Below are positions 1 to 8,886 of a DNA stretch of 64,000 bases, one piece after another. Position 1 is the first letter of the stretch. Every line of letters begins with the position of its first letter. The stretch is from Prorocentrum cordatum (taxonomy: Eukaryota > Sar > Dinophyceae > Prorocentrales > Prorocentraceae), in contig CAUYUJ010003597.1 in assembly GCA_963575745.1 (NCBI GenBank), forward strand, positions 1 to 64,000, written 5' to 3'. Under the pieces are notes generated by a model. The model was not told the DNA's origin. It saw only the letters and a program-made list of their open reading frames with translations, and did no database searches. The position numbers were made by a program, and so were the translations under genes.

Positions 1-881
1 ATCTCCAAACTGCCGAACCACCCGTACTTCACGCCCTTGCAATTCTCGAGGTAGAGGCCGTTGGCCGGGACCACCTTGCTAGATAGGTAAGACACCAAAC
101 GGCTCGGCACGAACACCGCGTCTGGATCGACCTTCACGACCCAGTTGGCGCTCTTGTACACGCCGGCTTCCCCAACTGCCTTCCAAGCCTGGTAATGCAA
201 GCCCGTATTCAGCCAGGTGCCAGTCTCCTCTCTCTTCGCGAAATGGAAATCCCCGTCGGCATCCTCCAGCTTCACGAGCGGAGCGCCGGGCCCGACCTCC
301 CCCTCCTTGTCGCTGAATACTCCCCAATTCTCGCACCCGAAGATGCTGGTCTTCCTGCCGTATGCTCCCTGGAGCAGCTCCAAGTCGTACAACTTCTTCG
401 TGCTGCCGATGTCCTGCATGACCACTGCGAAGCAGTACAATGACGGACCGTACCAGTCGGCATCCTTGAGGATCGGGTCCATGATCGGCTGCGTCTGGAC
501 GCACAGCTGAGAGGCACTGGGAGTGCAATTCTTCAGGCACTTGCCCTTCCCCGGCTTGGTCTCGAAGCAGTTCAGGCCCGCAACGTTGCAGCACCCCAGG
601 CTGTAGCAATCGTCGTCCGTGCTGGCGCACTTGTCGCGCGGCGGCAGGGCTACCGTCTGCACCTTGCTCTGGAGGCGGTCCGTGTCCGAGGCCGCCCCGT
701 GCAGCGTCAAGCGCGCTGCCCCCGCGCCTGCGCCGGCCAGGAGCAGGGCGGCCACGCCTGCACCACCCGCCGCCCGCCAGGGCGAACGCCGGGCGCGAGC
801 GTCCTGGACCAAGAACTGCTCCGACCCGCTGGCCTCGCCGCCGACCTCCGCGAGCTCCATGCGCTCCGTGGCCGAGGTCAT
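1..881 (-). CDS. Type II membrane protein, glycosyltransferase-like, 5' part (3' end off window)
   Basis: Reading from the ATG at 879-881 toward the left edge gives 293 codons without a stop; the gene continues beyond the window. Residues about 35-57 (Ala/Gly/Leu-rich, after RRSPWR) form one hydrophobic segment without a cleavable signal, as in type II Golgi enzymes. Residues 85-119 are a small Cys module (C85, C92, C97-C98, C105, C115, C119) like the CBM1-like modules of dinoflagellate surface proteins. From residue 148 an alpha/beta-type domain follows, with an NTGLHYQAWK stretch and WVVKVDPDAVF at 247-257; DPD (252-254) is placed like the metal-binding DxD of nucleotide-sugar glycosyltransferases. 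Most codons end in C or G. Inference: an ER/Golgi or surface-glycan enzyme. The family assignment is by motif only; the start could lie further upstream in another exon. Confidence 0.72.
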   Translation of the reverse strand, partial: MTSATERMELAEVGGEASGSEQFLVQDARARRSPWRAAGGAGVAALLLAGAGAGAARLTLHGAASDTDRLQSKVQTVALPPRDKCASTDDDCYSLGCCNVAGLNCFETKPGKGKCLKNCTPSASQLCVQTQPIMDPILKDADWYGPSLYCFAVVMQDIGSTKKLYDLELLQGAYGRKTSIFGCENWGVFSDKEGEVGPGAPLVKLEDADGDFHFAKREETGTWLNTGLHYQAWKAVGEAGVYKSANWVVKVDPDAVFVPSRLVSYLSSKVVPANGLYLENCKGVKYGWFGSLE

Positions 882-1140
882 CGGTGGCAAGTTGGGATGT
901 GCCTGGGAGTGCTCGCAGATCAGGCCGGCTGCAGACAGCGCTTGAGCCAGGAGGCTTGCTAGTCTCAATGGACCTCCCGTCGGCCCCTCGGGTCTGCAGG
1001 TTGCCGCAGGTGGCCGCAGGCGGCGAGGAGAATGCAACCTCAACCCTCGGCTTGCAGTCCTCAGTCCTCGATCGTCGTTTCCTGCGCTTGCTCCATGGAC
1101 CATCGGTCCACTGCTGGCCAGGCCCATCCTGAACTCAGCA
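882..1140. other. Upstream region, degenerate repeat similarity
   Basis: No gene is visible. Short stretches (cccctcgggtctg near 983, tcctcgatcgtcg near 1064, tccatggacca near 1094) resemble the repeat at 32.87-32.95 kb and 59.83-59.90 kb, so this looks like an old scrambled copy of it. No promoter element can be recognised for the gene to its left. Confidence 0.4.
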
Positions 1141-1267
1141 CCGGTGTATACGCCACGCCCTCCTGGCTTGGCCAAGAAGGCGTATGCACAGCTCCTGGGC
1201 CCAGAAGGGCCCGGCCAGGGGGGCAGTGGATATGTGTAGATTTCGTCGCCCGAGGCTTGCATAGAAG
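1141..1267 (+). repeat. Dispersed repeat R1, copy 1
   Basis: About 127 bp nearly identical to 59491-59617 (a handful of substitutions), starting at ccggtgtatacgcc and ending after gcatagaag. Here it is followed by an AT microsatellite (about 1273-1294) and the short hairpin at 1295. In the other copy it is followed by the long-hairpin repeat. Confidence 0.85.
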
Positions 1268-1294
1268 GAAGCCTATATACATATATATATATAT

Positions 1295-1332
1295 ACTAAA
1301 ACCACGCGCGCTTCGCGCGCTTAGGTTCTAGT
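1295..1332 (+). repeat. Terminal hairpin element, copy A
   Basis: An inverted repeat: a GC-rich stem CGCGCGC/GCGCGCG around a TTCG loop, bounded by ctaaaacc and ggttctag. Related copies lie at 25988, 30004 and 48589. All are in the same orientation, directly after AT or CATA microsatellite. The right end CTAGT recalls the CTRR-T end of Helitron-type elements. Confidence 0.8.
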
Positions 1333-1378
1333 CACGGCTGCGCCGCGTTTTGCTGCTTTCGTTGTCGCTCGTGTGATC

Positions 1379-1383
1379 ATCGA

Positions 1384-1450
<67 letters not shown>

Positions 1451-1456
1451 AACGAC

Positions 1457-1516
<60 letters not shown>

Positions 1517-1620
1517 AACGACGACGGCGACGACAGGGGCGGCGACGAGTGACGACGAAGGCGACGACGACGACGACGACGACGACGACCGCCACCACCA
1601 CGACGACGACGACGTCGACG
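1379..1620. repeat. (CGA)n microsatellite
   Basis: Long interrupted CGA/GAC trinucleotide tract. Open frames across it (poly-Ser, poly-Val or poly-Arg) come from repeat composition, not from a gene. Confidence 0.95.
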
Positions 1621-1679
1621 ACCCCTGGAACGGCCCCGAGGTCCGGATAACTTCCACAGGCCCGGAAATTCGTCCTAAA

Positions 1680-2745
1680 TGTTGGACGGTCCCCGGGCCC
1701 GTTGGACTCTCTTTGGCCGTGTTGGGGCGATGTGGTCGGCTCCTGGGGCCGTCTTCGACGCGGTCGACGCCGAAGCGGTGAATATCGTAAAAAGGTACGT
1801 TTTCCGAAAGGCATGGGGCCATTTTTGTTTCTGGATGCGCTCTTGGGAGTCCTCTGGGTGGACTCTTGGGCCGTCGTGGGGGCTCCCGTCGGCGTGTTGG
1901 AGCGACAATTCGGGAATTCTGGGCCCTCGTGGACGTTTGGAGACCCTCCTGGGACTCTCGGGTGGCGTTTCGGTGCTGTATGGGGCTGTCTCGGGGGAGC
2001 CCCAGAGGCCCCCCGGGGCCTTCTGGGACCGTTTTGGGGGCCTCATGGACAGTCGAGGGCCCCTCGTAAGCTGTCTTGGAAGCTTCTGGGAACTCTCTTT
2101 GGTCGTTTTGGAGTGTTTTTTGTCGGCTCCTGGGGCCGTCTTCGACGCGGTCGACGCCGAAACGGTGAACATCGTAAAAAGGCACGTTTTCCGAAGGGCA
2201 AGGGGCCATTTTTGATTGTGGATGCGCTCTTGGGAGTCCTCTTGGGGGAGTCTTGGGCCGTCGTGGGGGTTCCCGTCGGCGTGTTGGAGCGACAATTCGG
2301 GAATTCTGGGCCCTCGTGGACGTTTGGAGACCCTCCTGGGACTCTCGGGCGGCGCCTCGGGGCTGTATGGGGCTGTCTCGGAAGAGCCCCAGAAGCCCCC
2401 CAGGGCCTTCTGGGACCGTCTTGGGGGCCTCCTGGACAGTCGAGGGCCCCTCTTGAGCTGTCTCGGAGGCTTCTGGGAACTCGCTTTGACCGTATTGGGA
2501 CGTTCTTGTCGGCTCCTGGGGCCGTCTTCGACGCGGTCGACGCCGAAGCGGTGAATATCGTAAAAGGTACGTTTTCCGAAAGGCATGGGGCCATTTTTGA
2601 TTATGGATGCGCTCTTGGGAGTTCTCTTGGGGGACTCCTGGGCCGTCGTGGGGGCCCCCGTCGGCCGTCTTGAAGCCATCGTCGGCGCGTTGGAGCGACG
2701 ATTCGGGGATTCGGGGCTTCATTGACTTCGGAGACCTCCTGGGAC
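1680..2745 (+). repeat. ~387 bp satellite, almost three monomers
   Basis: The landmark gtcggctcctggggccgtc recurs at 1735, 2122 and 2508, giving periods of 387 and 386 bp. Each monomer has an A/T-richer core (gtacgttttccgaaaggcat) in a field of degenerate ctcttggggcc units. The third monomer is cut at 2745 by the LTR retrotransposon; its continuation is at 25523. Confidence 0.9.
2741..2745. other. Target-site duplication, left (GGGAC)
   Basis: GGGAC precedes the left LTR and GGAAC (25523-25527) follows the right LTR. Intact satellite monomers read ctcctgggactctcggg here (about 2333-2349), so the two flanks re-join into one normal monomer. Confidence 0.75.
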
Positions 2746-3088
2746 AGTCTTTCCTATGAGAATCGGGATAAGATGCCAAAGGAATTAAAGTCTCATGTTC
2801 GCTCTGCTCAGGGGGAGAGGGGACGGGATGAGACATCGATAAGACAAGTATCCGGTAAGCAAGATTACTCTATCAGGAATGTGTAGGGAGGAGGCCGGCT
2901 GGCCTACGACCGACGACGCGCGACGGCCGAGGGCTGGCGCGCCCCTTTGCTCTCCTGCAAGCCAAGGCAAGCTTGCTTGAGCAATCAATACAGCTGCAGG
3001 ATGCAGCATTAGTTCAGGCAGACAGTGCGTAGCATGCAAGTTGACTTAAGTTCTAATTTAATATGAGGCGGAGAGGAGCATATTTACT
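2746..3088 (-). repeat. 3' LTR
   Basis: 343 bp, starting agtctttcc and ending catatttact on the plus strand, so the ends are AGT...ACT inverted rather than TG...CA. It matches 25179-25522 along its whole length. Confidence 0.92.
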
Positions 3089-3094
3089 CCCCCC
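3089..3094 (-). other. Polypurine tract
   Basis: Six C on the plus strand (G on the element strand), inside a G-rich stretch directly upstream of the 3' LTR. This is the expected position of the plus-strand primer for reverse transcription; it is short. Confidence 0.6.
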
Positions 3095-3374
3095 GCGGCG
3101 GGCCTCGTAGAGCCCATCCAGCCACAGCGCCCCTGGCCTATACATATACACAACCACTGGAGCCAACCCCAAAAACTTTCACGGCTCAACGGTGGCTGCC
3201 AGGGGGCCAAAGGCCGAAGAGGCCCGACGATACCCACCATCACGTTAAATAGATTCTCTCCGCTGGACCGGCTTTGCCGACCAGTAGAGGTAATTACTCA
3301 TCCAACACGCGTACCGCGCGTGGATGAGAACTTTCTGGCATGCGCCTGCAGCGACTGAGTCACGCGGGCGAAAC

Positions 3375-4196
3375 TCAGTTCAGGTCCTCCCACAGGTTGC
3401 ACCCTTCCACGGGCGACTCCGGAGGCGGCGGGTTCGACGACGACGCCGCACCTCCAGCATGTCCTTCTCCGCCGCGAGGCGAGCGGGAACGCCCCTGATC
3501 TGAAGCACTGCAATTATTCTCCTTGTTCTTTGATGCCTTCCCTTTGGATGGGAAGCGATTGTCATGCTCATACGTAGACAGTATGTGCCAGTAATCCAGA
3601 GTGCACCACTCTTCGTCGGTCAGCCACGCGACCCGGTTCCGGTGGACATAGTACCCGACATGAGCATGGTTTACGTAGCGCGGGTAGGACATGGACGGGT
3701 CGTAGTCGCAGTCGTAGCCAGCAGCGCCGCGGCCAGCATCCACGGCGCCATCGCGCGCGCGCCGGGGCACCGACCGATCCCAAGTGTTGGGATACTGTGG
3801 GTATGCCTCTCTTGTCGTCACGGCTGAGCCGGCGACAGACCGCGGGGACTCGGCGGCGTCATCGGGGGCCCGAACGTCTGGGACGTCAGGTCTAAGCGGC
3901 GGAGGTGGCGTTAAAGGTCCAGCCTTCGCCTCATCTGGTGCCCTTCTCGGTCCCACGAGATCGGCCTGGCCGTCGCGGTATAGATTATCGTTTTTATGAT
4001 CTCGCATAAACTGTAATAAACTCCTAGCAGCAGTCGCCACCGGGACACCATACTTTCCGCATGCAGCGCGGAAGGGCCCATCCTCTTCATCCTGGATTTC
4101 TGTTCCAGGAACAGGATATTTGTCCTGAAGCCAAGAAATGGCTTCTTGTATGAGGGCACCCTGGCAACGGACATCATTCTGCACTTTCCTGCCCAT
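3375..4196 (-). CDS. Retrotransposon 3'-most ORF, 273 aa, unknown
   Basis: Last open segment before the 3' LTR. The N-terminal third (QEAISWLQDKYPVP, then AACGKYGVPVATAARSLLQF) looks globular. A Pro/Ala/Arg linker contains GSAV encoded by the palindrome at 3821. A Tyr/Trp/His-rich segment follows (NHAHVGYYVHRNRVAWL, EEWCTLDYWHILSTYEHDNR), then a Lys/Arg/Ser-rich tail. No family recognised. Probably the C-terminal part of the element's extended polyprotein. Confidence 0.5.
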   Translation of the reverse strand: MGRKVQNDVRCQGALIQEAISWLQDKYPVPGTEIQDEEDGPFRAACGKYGVPVATAARSLLQFMRDHKNDNLYRDGQADLVGPRRAPDEAKAGPLTPPPPLRPDVPDVRAPDDAAESPRSVAGSAVTTREAYPQYPNTWDRSVPRRARDGAVDAGRGAAGYDCDYDPSMSYPRYVNHAHVGYYVHRNRVAWLTDEEWCTLDYWHILSTYEHDNRFPSKGKASKNKENNCSASDQGRSRSPRGGEGHAGGAASSSNPPPPESPVEGCNLWEDLN

Positions 4197-4321
4197 GTTA
4201 TGGGCCCACTTCTCTATTATGTCGTCCGTTTGAACAGCGGCACGAATACGGCAGTCAAGAGCATACTCATCTGTCCGTCACTTCGTAGAAATATTATCTG
4301 CGCTCGCTGCACCGGGGCGAG

Positions 4322-5233
4322 TTATTCGCCCCGGGTATCCAATAAAATGTCCTTCTGATATAAAGGAGCTGATAATTTCGCAACAATCGCAAAAATCCTT
4401 ATAGGCCTCAGACCCAGTTCCATCTGCTGTACAGGGGCCAACCAGTTTCCATCCACTATGGTCTTGATAATTGGTGGGATCACATGTTTCACTTCTCCTT
4501 GCAGCATCACCCTGCCAGGGTTATTCGGACGTGTGCCTGTATGTTCGACAACGTACTGGGCCGCAGTTGCCCGAGCCTCTGTCCCGATCAAAGATATTGT
4601 GATCGAATGGTCTTCGCAGTGATTGTACACATGTCCGTCAGGATGATCAAGGTTGATCGTTCCCTCTGTTATCAGCGCGGCCTTAGACCCGCTGATTGCC
4701 GAAAAGTCCAGTCCCATTTGCGATTGTTCACCTGCCCTCGCGGCTTCGACGGCGGCATGTAGCAATACTGGGACTATGAGGCGGTGGTCCCGACATTCAT
4801 TGACCCGTCTTGAAACGGACTGGGAACTGCGAGTTAGCCCCGCTCTGAAATTGTTCTCCCAGACGAGCGGCAATCGCGCGGGGGGGGGGCCCCCTCGGGC
4901 GATTCTTTCTACGTCTTCCACGACGTTCTCATTCTGCACGGGCAACCATGGTCCCCCGAAATTTTCCACGTCATCACTTGTTTGAAGCGTCGGGACAAAG
5001 ACATTTGATCTGGTCATGTCACTATACCATCTATCCCAGCCTCTCAAGGGCACGACTAAGTCGCCCCTTTCATTCGGCCAGTCAAAGGCGGCCAGACCTG
5101 GGCAAATTCTTGGGCGAGCATATTGGTCAAAGTTTGTCTTCCATAGTTCCGGCCACCAGGTATTAATCGCCGGGGTCCGCCTGCTCACCTTTTTGGCTGA
5201 AAACTCAAGCCAAGATTTGAACCGTCTGACCAA
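4322..5233 (-). CDS. Retrotransposon extra ORF, 303 aa, unknown
   Basis: Mixed hydrophobic/polar composition without low complexity, so probably a folded domain. Visible features are a Trp-rich start (INTWWPELWKTNFDQYARP), a central RRVNECRDHRLIVPVLLHAAVEAARAG split by ordinary residues, and YNHCEDHSITISLIGTEA with TAAQYVVEHTG after it. No catalytic motif is recognised. It lies between the Tpt1-like ORF and the 273 aa ORF, in a different frame from both, implying indels between them. Confidence 0.5.
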   Translation of the reverse strand: MVRRFKSWLEFSAKKVSRRTPAINTWWPELWKTNFDQYARPRICPGLAAFDWPNERGDLVVPLRGWDRWYSDMTRSNVFVPTLQTSDDVENFGGPWLPVQNENVVEDVERIARGGPPPARLPLVWENNFRAGLTRSSQSVSRRVNECRDHRLIVPVLLHAAVEAARAGEQSQMGLDFSAISGSKAALITEGTINLDHPDGHVYNHCEDHSITISLIGTEARATAAQYVVEHTGTRPNNPGRVMLQGEVKHVIPPIIKTIVDGNWLAPVQQMELGLRPIRIFAIVAKLSAPLYQKDILLDTRGE

Positions 5234-5399
5234 AGGCCTTCAACATTGGAAGAAAGGGGCATGGCGCGCCGGTGGCTGAGCCACGGCGTTCTCTGGCACC
5301 CAAGCAGGGAAATTGCCCGGCAGGCTATTGCCGAATATCTGGACAGCTGCCGCTGATTTAGCGCATTCCCCATTCGCCCATTTTCGCCCCTGCTGATGA

Positions 5400-7160
5400 T
5401 TACTGCTGATGTTCTTCATTACTAGCGCAGAAGCTCTCTGTTGACGTTCCCCGCGCACCTTGACGGCCCCACCAGGGGAGATCGCGTTGATTTATCACCT
5501 CTAATACGAGGCCATTCGCCTCAAGGGACCGCGGGATTGTAGTAAAATTCCACGTCTGAGTCATGTAATCGCGCGTGACCCTATAGTTGTATTTAATCGG
5601 ACAGCTGCAGACAGGACAATTTGCAAAACCCGTCCTCACCCAGTGATAACTGAAGCACAGGAACCTCCCGTCATCTTCCCAAGGAACGGATACAACCCGG
5701 TCCTGGATTTCGGGTGTCAGCGCTGGCCGACGATTCCACGACAACAGTAGTCTCTCGTCTGTGTGGATCCCAGCAATAATCGACTCATTGTCGAAAGTCA
5801 CTTCGTACGAAGCCCACTCGCTGTTGAAAAGTACCGACCAGCGCATCTGGTCCGTCTGTTTTACGAGAGAAACAGCTTTGTCAATGTCAGTGAACCTCGG
5901 CACTTCTCGAGACACTATGGCCCCGTCTGGGCAAACCCTGCGCGAGAAGCGAGCGAGCACTCGGCCGGTGAAAACAAGAACAAGTTCCCATGACTCGCGA
6001 TGGTTGGGAAGTTGTTGCCATAGGTGGTTGGTGTCATCTGCGGGCCAAGTCCCCACTGTTGGCGGCTCTCCTCTCTGTGCCACATTGCCCATGGGCACTA
6101 GGCTCCTTGCAGGGAGAGGTTCTCCGTATTTCCACTGGCTGAGCCACGGAGGAATACGCGTGGGATCAGGCATTGTAGGGCTCCTGTTCGTTGGAAGCAA
6201 TCGCAGCAACTCATAGTCTGCGTCACGACAAAGCCCTGAATCACTCTTCGGGAAGCGGACTCTTCCATCCGTAGATTCCAGGAATGTCTGCAAGTCCGCG
6301 ATATGAAGAAGAGATCCATGACTCCTGGCTTGGCCAGGGTCATACGGGACATACATCCTTTCAATGGAAGCAACGAAAGTTGAATGCCCCTGGCATGCTC
6401 GATAGAAAATGGGTATAGCTGTCTCACCCCTCTCTTCCTCTTGCGATGGACACGTCTTATATCGTGTCCACATTTCGTGGACACTGGTCCCGATAATCAT
6501 ATAACTATCCTTGGGGAGTATGCCCAAAACTTCAATTGTCTCTGGTGGCAACACGGCTAAGCCGTGCGCAGCAAGGGCATATGATTGAAAAGTAAAACCG
6601 TCGTCTTTAAGTTTCTGCACTAGGTCTCCAAAATAGACCCAGCCTCCCGACGATCTCGCATAGTCAGAACAATGTCTTGCGAGGTACACAGCGCACTTGC
6701 CTATTTTCTCGGCAAATACATCTGCTCGGCAGCTCTGAGTGCACCAAGTGTCCGAACTGCCCAAAGCAGCCGGATTCTCTTTGTCATCGACCCCAACTAC
6801 CAGCGGCTCAAGGCACTTAAATGTCTCCGGGGTAAACCCTTCTGGGACATCATCGGAATGAAATTCGGCTCTGAGAAAATCCTTCGCCTGTTCGAAGGTG
6901 CCATCATCCTGACTGAGGCCCCCCAACATTGCGACAATCGGGTCTTCCGCAAATTCGGCCATATACCGAAGTGCGTTGCCTGTCCGATTGCGGATGGCTT
7001 CGATGTGCGGCGGAACGGGACCAGTTGTACATGCGTCATGGACCATTTGTTTCAATGGTCCAGGTGTCTTCCGACTGATTTGCCCACGTTCTTCTGCCGT
7101 AACATATAGCTGTTTGCCCTTAAATGAAACAGCGTGCCCCACTATGACATCTTGATCCAC
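5400..7160 (-). CDS. Retrotransposon extra ORF, 586 aa, with Tpt1/KptA-like segment
   Basis: The segment at residues about 155-262 follows the layout of RNA 2'-phosphotransferases (Tpt1/KptA): a helix with CAVYLARHCSDYA, then a winged-helix-like GGWVYFGDLVQKL (172-184), then a spacer, then IFYRACQGHSTFV with RACQGHS at 254-260. The family signature there is RAxQGHS, which helps bind the RNA 2'-phosphate and NAD. I do not see the later HGT and HVH motifs clearly, so activity is doubtful. The C-terminal part carries a Cys cluster, CPVCSCP, near residue 530. Known family role: removing a 2'-phosphate after RNA ligation, or ADP-ribosylating RNA ends. Carriage by an LTR element is the unusual point. 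Confidence 0.55.
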   Translation of the reverse strand: MDQDVIVGHAVSFKGKQLYVTAEERGQISRKTPGPLKQMVHDACTTGPVPPHIEAIRNRTGNALRYMAEFAEDPIVAMLGGLSQDDGTFEQAKDFLRAEFHSDDVPEGFTPETFKCLEPLVVGVDDKENPAALGSSDTWCTQSCRADVFAEKIGKCAVYLARHCSDYARSSGGWVYFGDLVQKLKDDGFTFQSYALAAHGLAVLPPETIEVLGILPKDSYMIIGTSVHEMWTRYKTCPSQEEERGETAIPIFYRACQGHSTFVASIERMYVPYDPGQARSHGSLLHIADLQTFLESTDGRVRFPKSDSGLCRDADYELLRLLPTNRSPTMPDPTRIPPWLSQWKYGEPLPARSLVPMGNVAQRGEPPTVGTWPADDTNHLWQQLPNHRESWELVLVFTGRVLARFSRRVCPDGAIVSREVPRFTDIDKAVSLVKQTDQMRWSVLFNSEWASYEVTFDNESIIAGIHTDERLLLSWNRRPALTPEIQDRVVSVPWEDDGRFLCFSYHWVRTGFANCPVCSCPIKYNYRVTRDYMTQTWNFTTIPRSLEANGLVLEVINQRDLPWWGRQGARGTSTESFCASNEEHQQ

Positions 7161-7164
7161 GTGG

Positions 7165-8391
7165 TTAGGGTCCGTGCACGGGGGCTGACTCTTTAGCAGG
7201 AGCAGGCGGAAGACTTAATCTACGAAACAGATGGTCAGATGCTGGACCAAGGGAATAATTTTCGTCTTCCATGGATTCAATGAACTCGGGGCCCCCTTCA
7301 TATGGAAAGACTGTACTAATGTCCTCAGCTTCAGTGTCTGCTCCCGGGATTCTCGGATTGCCTGAGGCATCTGGGCGCCTTGCTGATGCTTTGGGGGCAA
7401 ACGTTGTCCCCTCATCCCATGGCTCCACCGTGGGAGACACTGATGGTTCTTCATGTGCATCAAACTGATCATCCTGCTCCGCCCTGGTTGGGAGATCCTC
7501 CGTCGCAGCTGAGCCGGACGGAGGGGCAGGAAGAGTAGGTACTCTGACCATGCTTACTCCCGAACCACCTGCCTCTGCACGTCTGGACCTCCTGGGTTTC
7601 TCCGACACCACAGGGGTGCGAACGAAATTTGGTTCCGCCTTTCTGATTTGCTCAACAACAGCATCAGCAAATTCATGCCATACAGCGGAATAAGTATCTG
7701 GTTCGTGTTCATCATTCCGCGCATATGTCGAATAAACGCATTTCGCCGCTTGAATAAACGAGGCAGCTTTTATTCTGAACTTCTTCAACTCAAGAGTCTC
7801 TGGCTGATCAACTTCGCGCGCTCTCGTCCGTAATCCTCTCATACGGTAGAAGAACTGTCTCTCGTTTTTCAATGCATTGCTGGCTCTTGGGCGCGAGAAG
7901 TGTTCGTTTGAGACGTCTTTTGAAGCTTGTAAAATAGAAGTTATATCATCGTCTCCTTCTAACATTGGCGAATCCCCAGATGAATGATCCCCATCCGACT
8001 GAGTCGCGGGGTCTTCGCCTGGGATATCCAATGTATTATCGCATCCATCTTGATCGGGAACTACCTCTTCAGCAGGGGCAGCCGTCGCCTCGTCAATCGA
8101 GGAGTGCGCTTCTGCAGGCCGATCTCTTGCGGCACTGTCTTCGGCATGCCGTGCATCTCCCCGTCGCCTGACCGAACTAAGTGCAGATTTACATCGAAGC
8201 TCACCTGTCTGATGGCTCTGATCGACGGGCGGAGAGTCGGAAACATTTGCCCCAATAAATTTGGTCAAATTGGGCGGAGGCTCAGGAAGACTTGGTCTCC
8301 AAGTTTGGCTGCCGACTGCATCTTTGCCACCCGGCTTAGCCGGTGGCTGCGCAGTCGGGGGCGCAGCAAGATCTCCTTCGATTCGAGGCAT
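7165..8391 (-). CDS. Retrotransposon extra ORF, 408 aa, linker plus helical core
   Basis: Starts in Pro-rich sequence, passes through an acidic region (about residues 90-160), then a helical, basic core (RQFFYRMRGLRTRAREV, LKKFRIKAASFIQAAKCVY, YSAVWHEFADAVVEQIRK), then a second acidic, Pro-rich tail. The palindromes at 7996 and 8332 encode ATQS and PAKP in linker sequence. Ends five bases before the Tpt1-like ORF, which is in another frame. No family recognised. Confidence 0.5.
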   Translation of the reverse strand: MPRIEGDLAAPPTAQPPAKPGGKDAVGSQTWRPSLPEPPPNLTKFIGANVSDSPPVDQSHQTGELRCKSALSSVRRRGDARHAEDSAARDRPAEAHSSIDEATAAPAEEVVPDQDGCDNTLDIPGEDPATQSDGDHSSGDSPMLEGDDDITSILQASKDVSNEHFSRPRASNALKNERQFFYRMRGLRTRAREVDQPETLELKKFRIKAASFIQAAKCVYSTYARNDEHEPDTYSAVWHEFADAVVEQIRKAEPNFVRTPVVSEKPRRSRRAEAGGSGVSMVRVPTLPAPPSGSAATEDLPTRAEQDDQFDAHEEPSVSPTVEPWDEGTTFAPKASARRPDASGNPRIPGADTEAEDISTVFPYEGGPEFIESMEDENYSLGPASDHLFRRLSLPPAPAKESAPVHGP

Positions 8392-8792
8392 CTTCGCTGG
8401 CGGCGGCCCAATACTTGTGATCTTGGTTCGAATTGCGGCGGAGGTGGAGTTTCCTTGGGAACAACTTTTGCCTGCGGAACATCCCCCTGCATCGGGGCGC
8501 TCGGCTTATTGGCCGGCGGCTTCGTCGGCGTTTGAATCGCCAGTGGAGCCCTTTCGGGGACAATCTCTTTCGGTCCTCCAGGAGGGGGAGCCTTAGGAGT
8601 AGAGGACCAAGCCTCGGCTCCGGGGGGCGGCGCTTTGCATGTCCCCCCTAGGTTTGCAGGGGCCCGTCCGAGGCTCGGGAAATCCTTGTTCTCGATTGAA
8701 AACGGGGCGCCGGGCAGCTTAGCCGCCGGCTCTTTTTTGTCCACCTCATGCGCCTTCCCTTTCTCCTGTCTGTTCTGTTCAACCAGGTTCAT
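8265..8792 (-). CDS. Retrotransposon extra ORF, 175 aa, Pro/Lys-rich linker
   Basis: Low-complexity Pro/Ala/Lys sequence (repeated APPPG-type strings). Its last 40 residues overlap the start of the 408 aa ORF in another frame; the likely original reading shifts frame near 8390. Best seen as an interdomain linker of a long polyprotein, broken by an indel. Confidence 0.35.
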   Translation of the reverse strand: MNLVEQNRQEKGKAHEVDKKEPAAKLPGAPFSIENKDFPSLGRAPANLGGTCKAPPPGAEAWSSTPKAPPPGGPKEIVPERAPLAIQTPTKPPANKPSAPMQGDVPQAKVVPKETPPPPQFEPRSQVLGRRQRRCLESKEILLRPRLRSHRLSRVAKMQSAAKLGDQVFLSLRPI

Positions 8793-8886
8793 GGACTTCT
8801 CCGAGGCCTCGCCCTTGTGTATCGCATGAATCTTGGTTAATCTGACTCCCTTCTCTTGGAGCCAAGGCCAAATGTCGTCATATGTT

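Noticed and set aside
79-630. 183-codon minus frame at the left edge
   Set aside because: Shadow of the 293-codon frame, which has the membrane anchor, Cys module and codon bias.
2746-3088. Standard TG...CA LTR ends
   Set aside because: Homology between the LTRs extends past the inner TG/CA positions to AGT...ACT, and only those outer ends give a target duplication.
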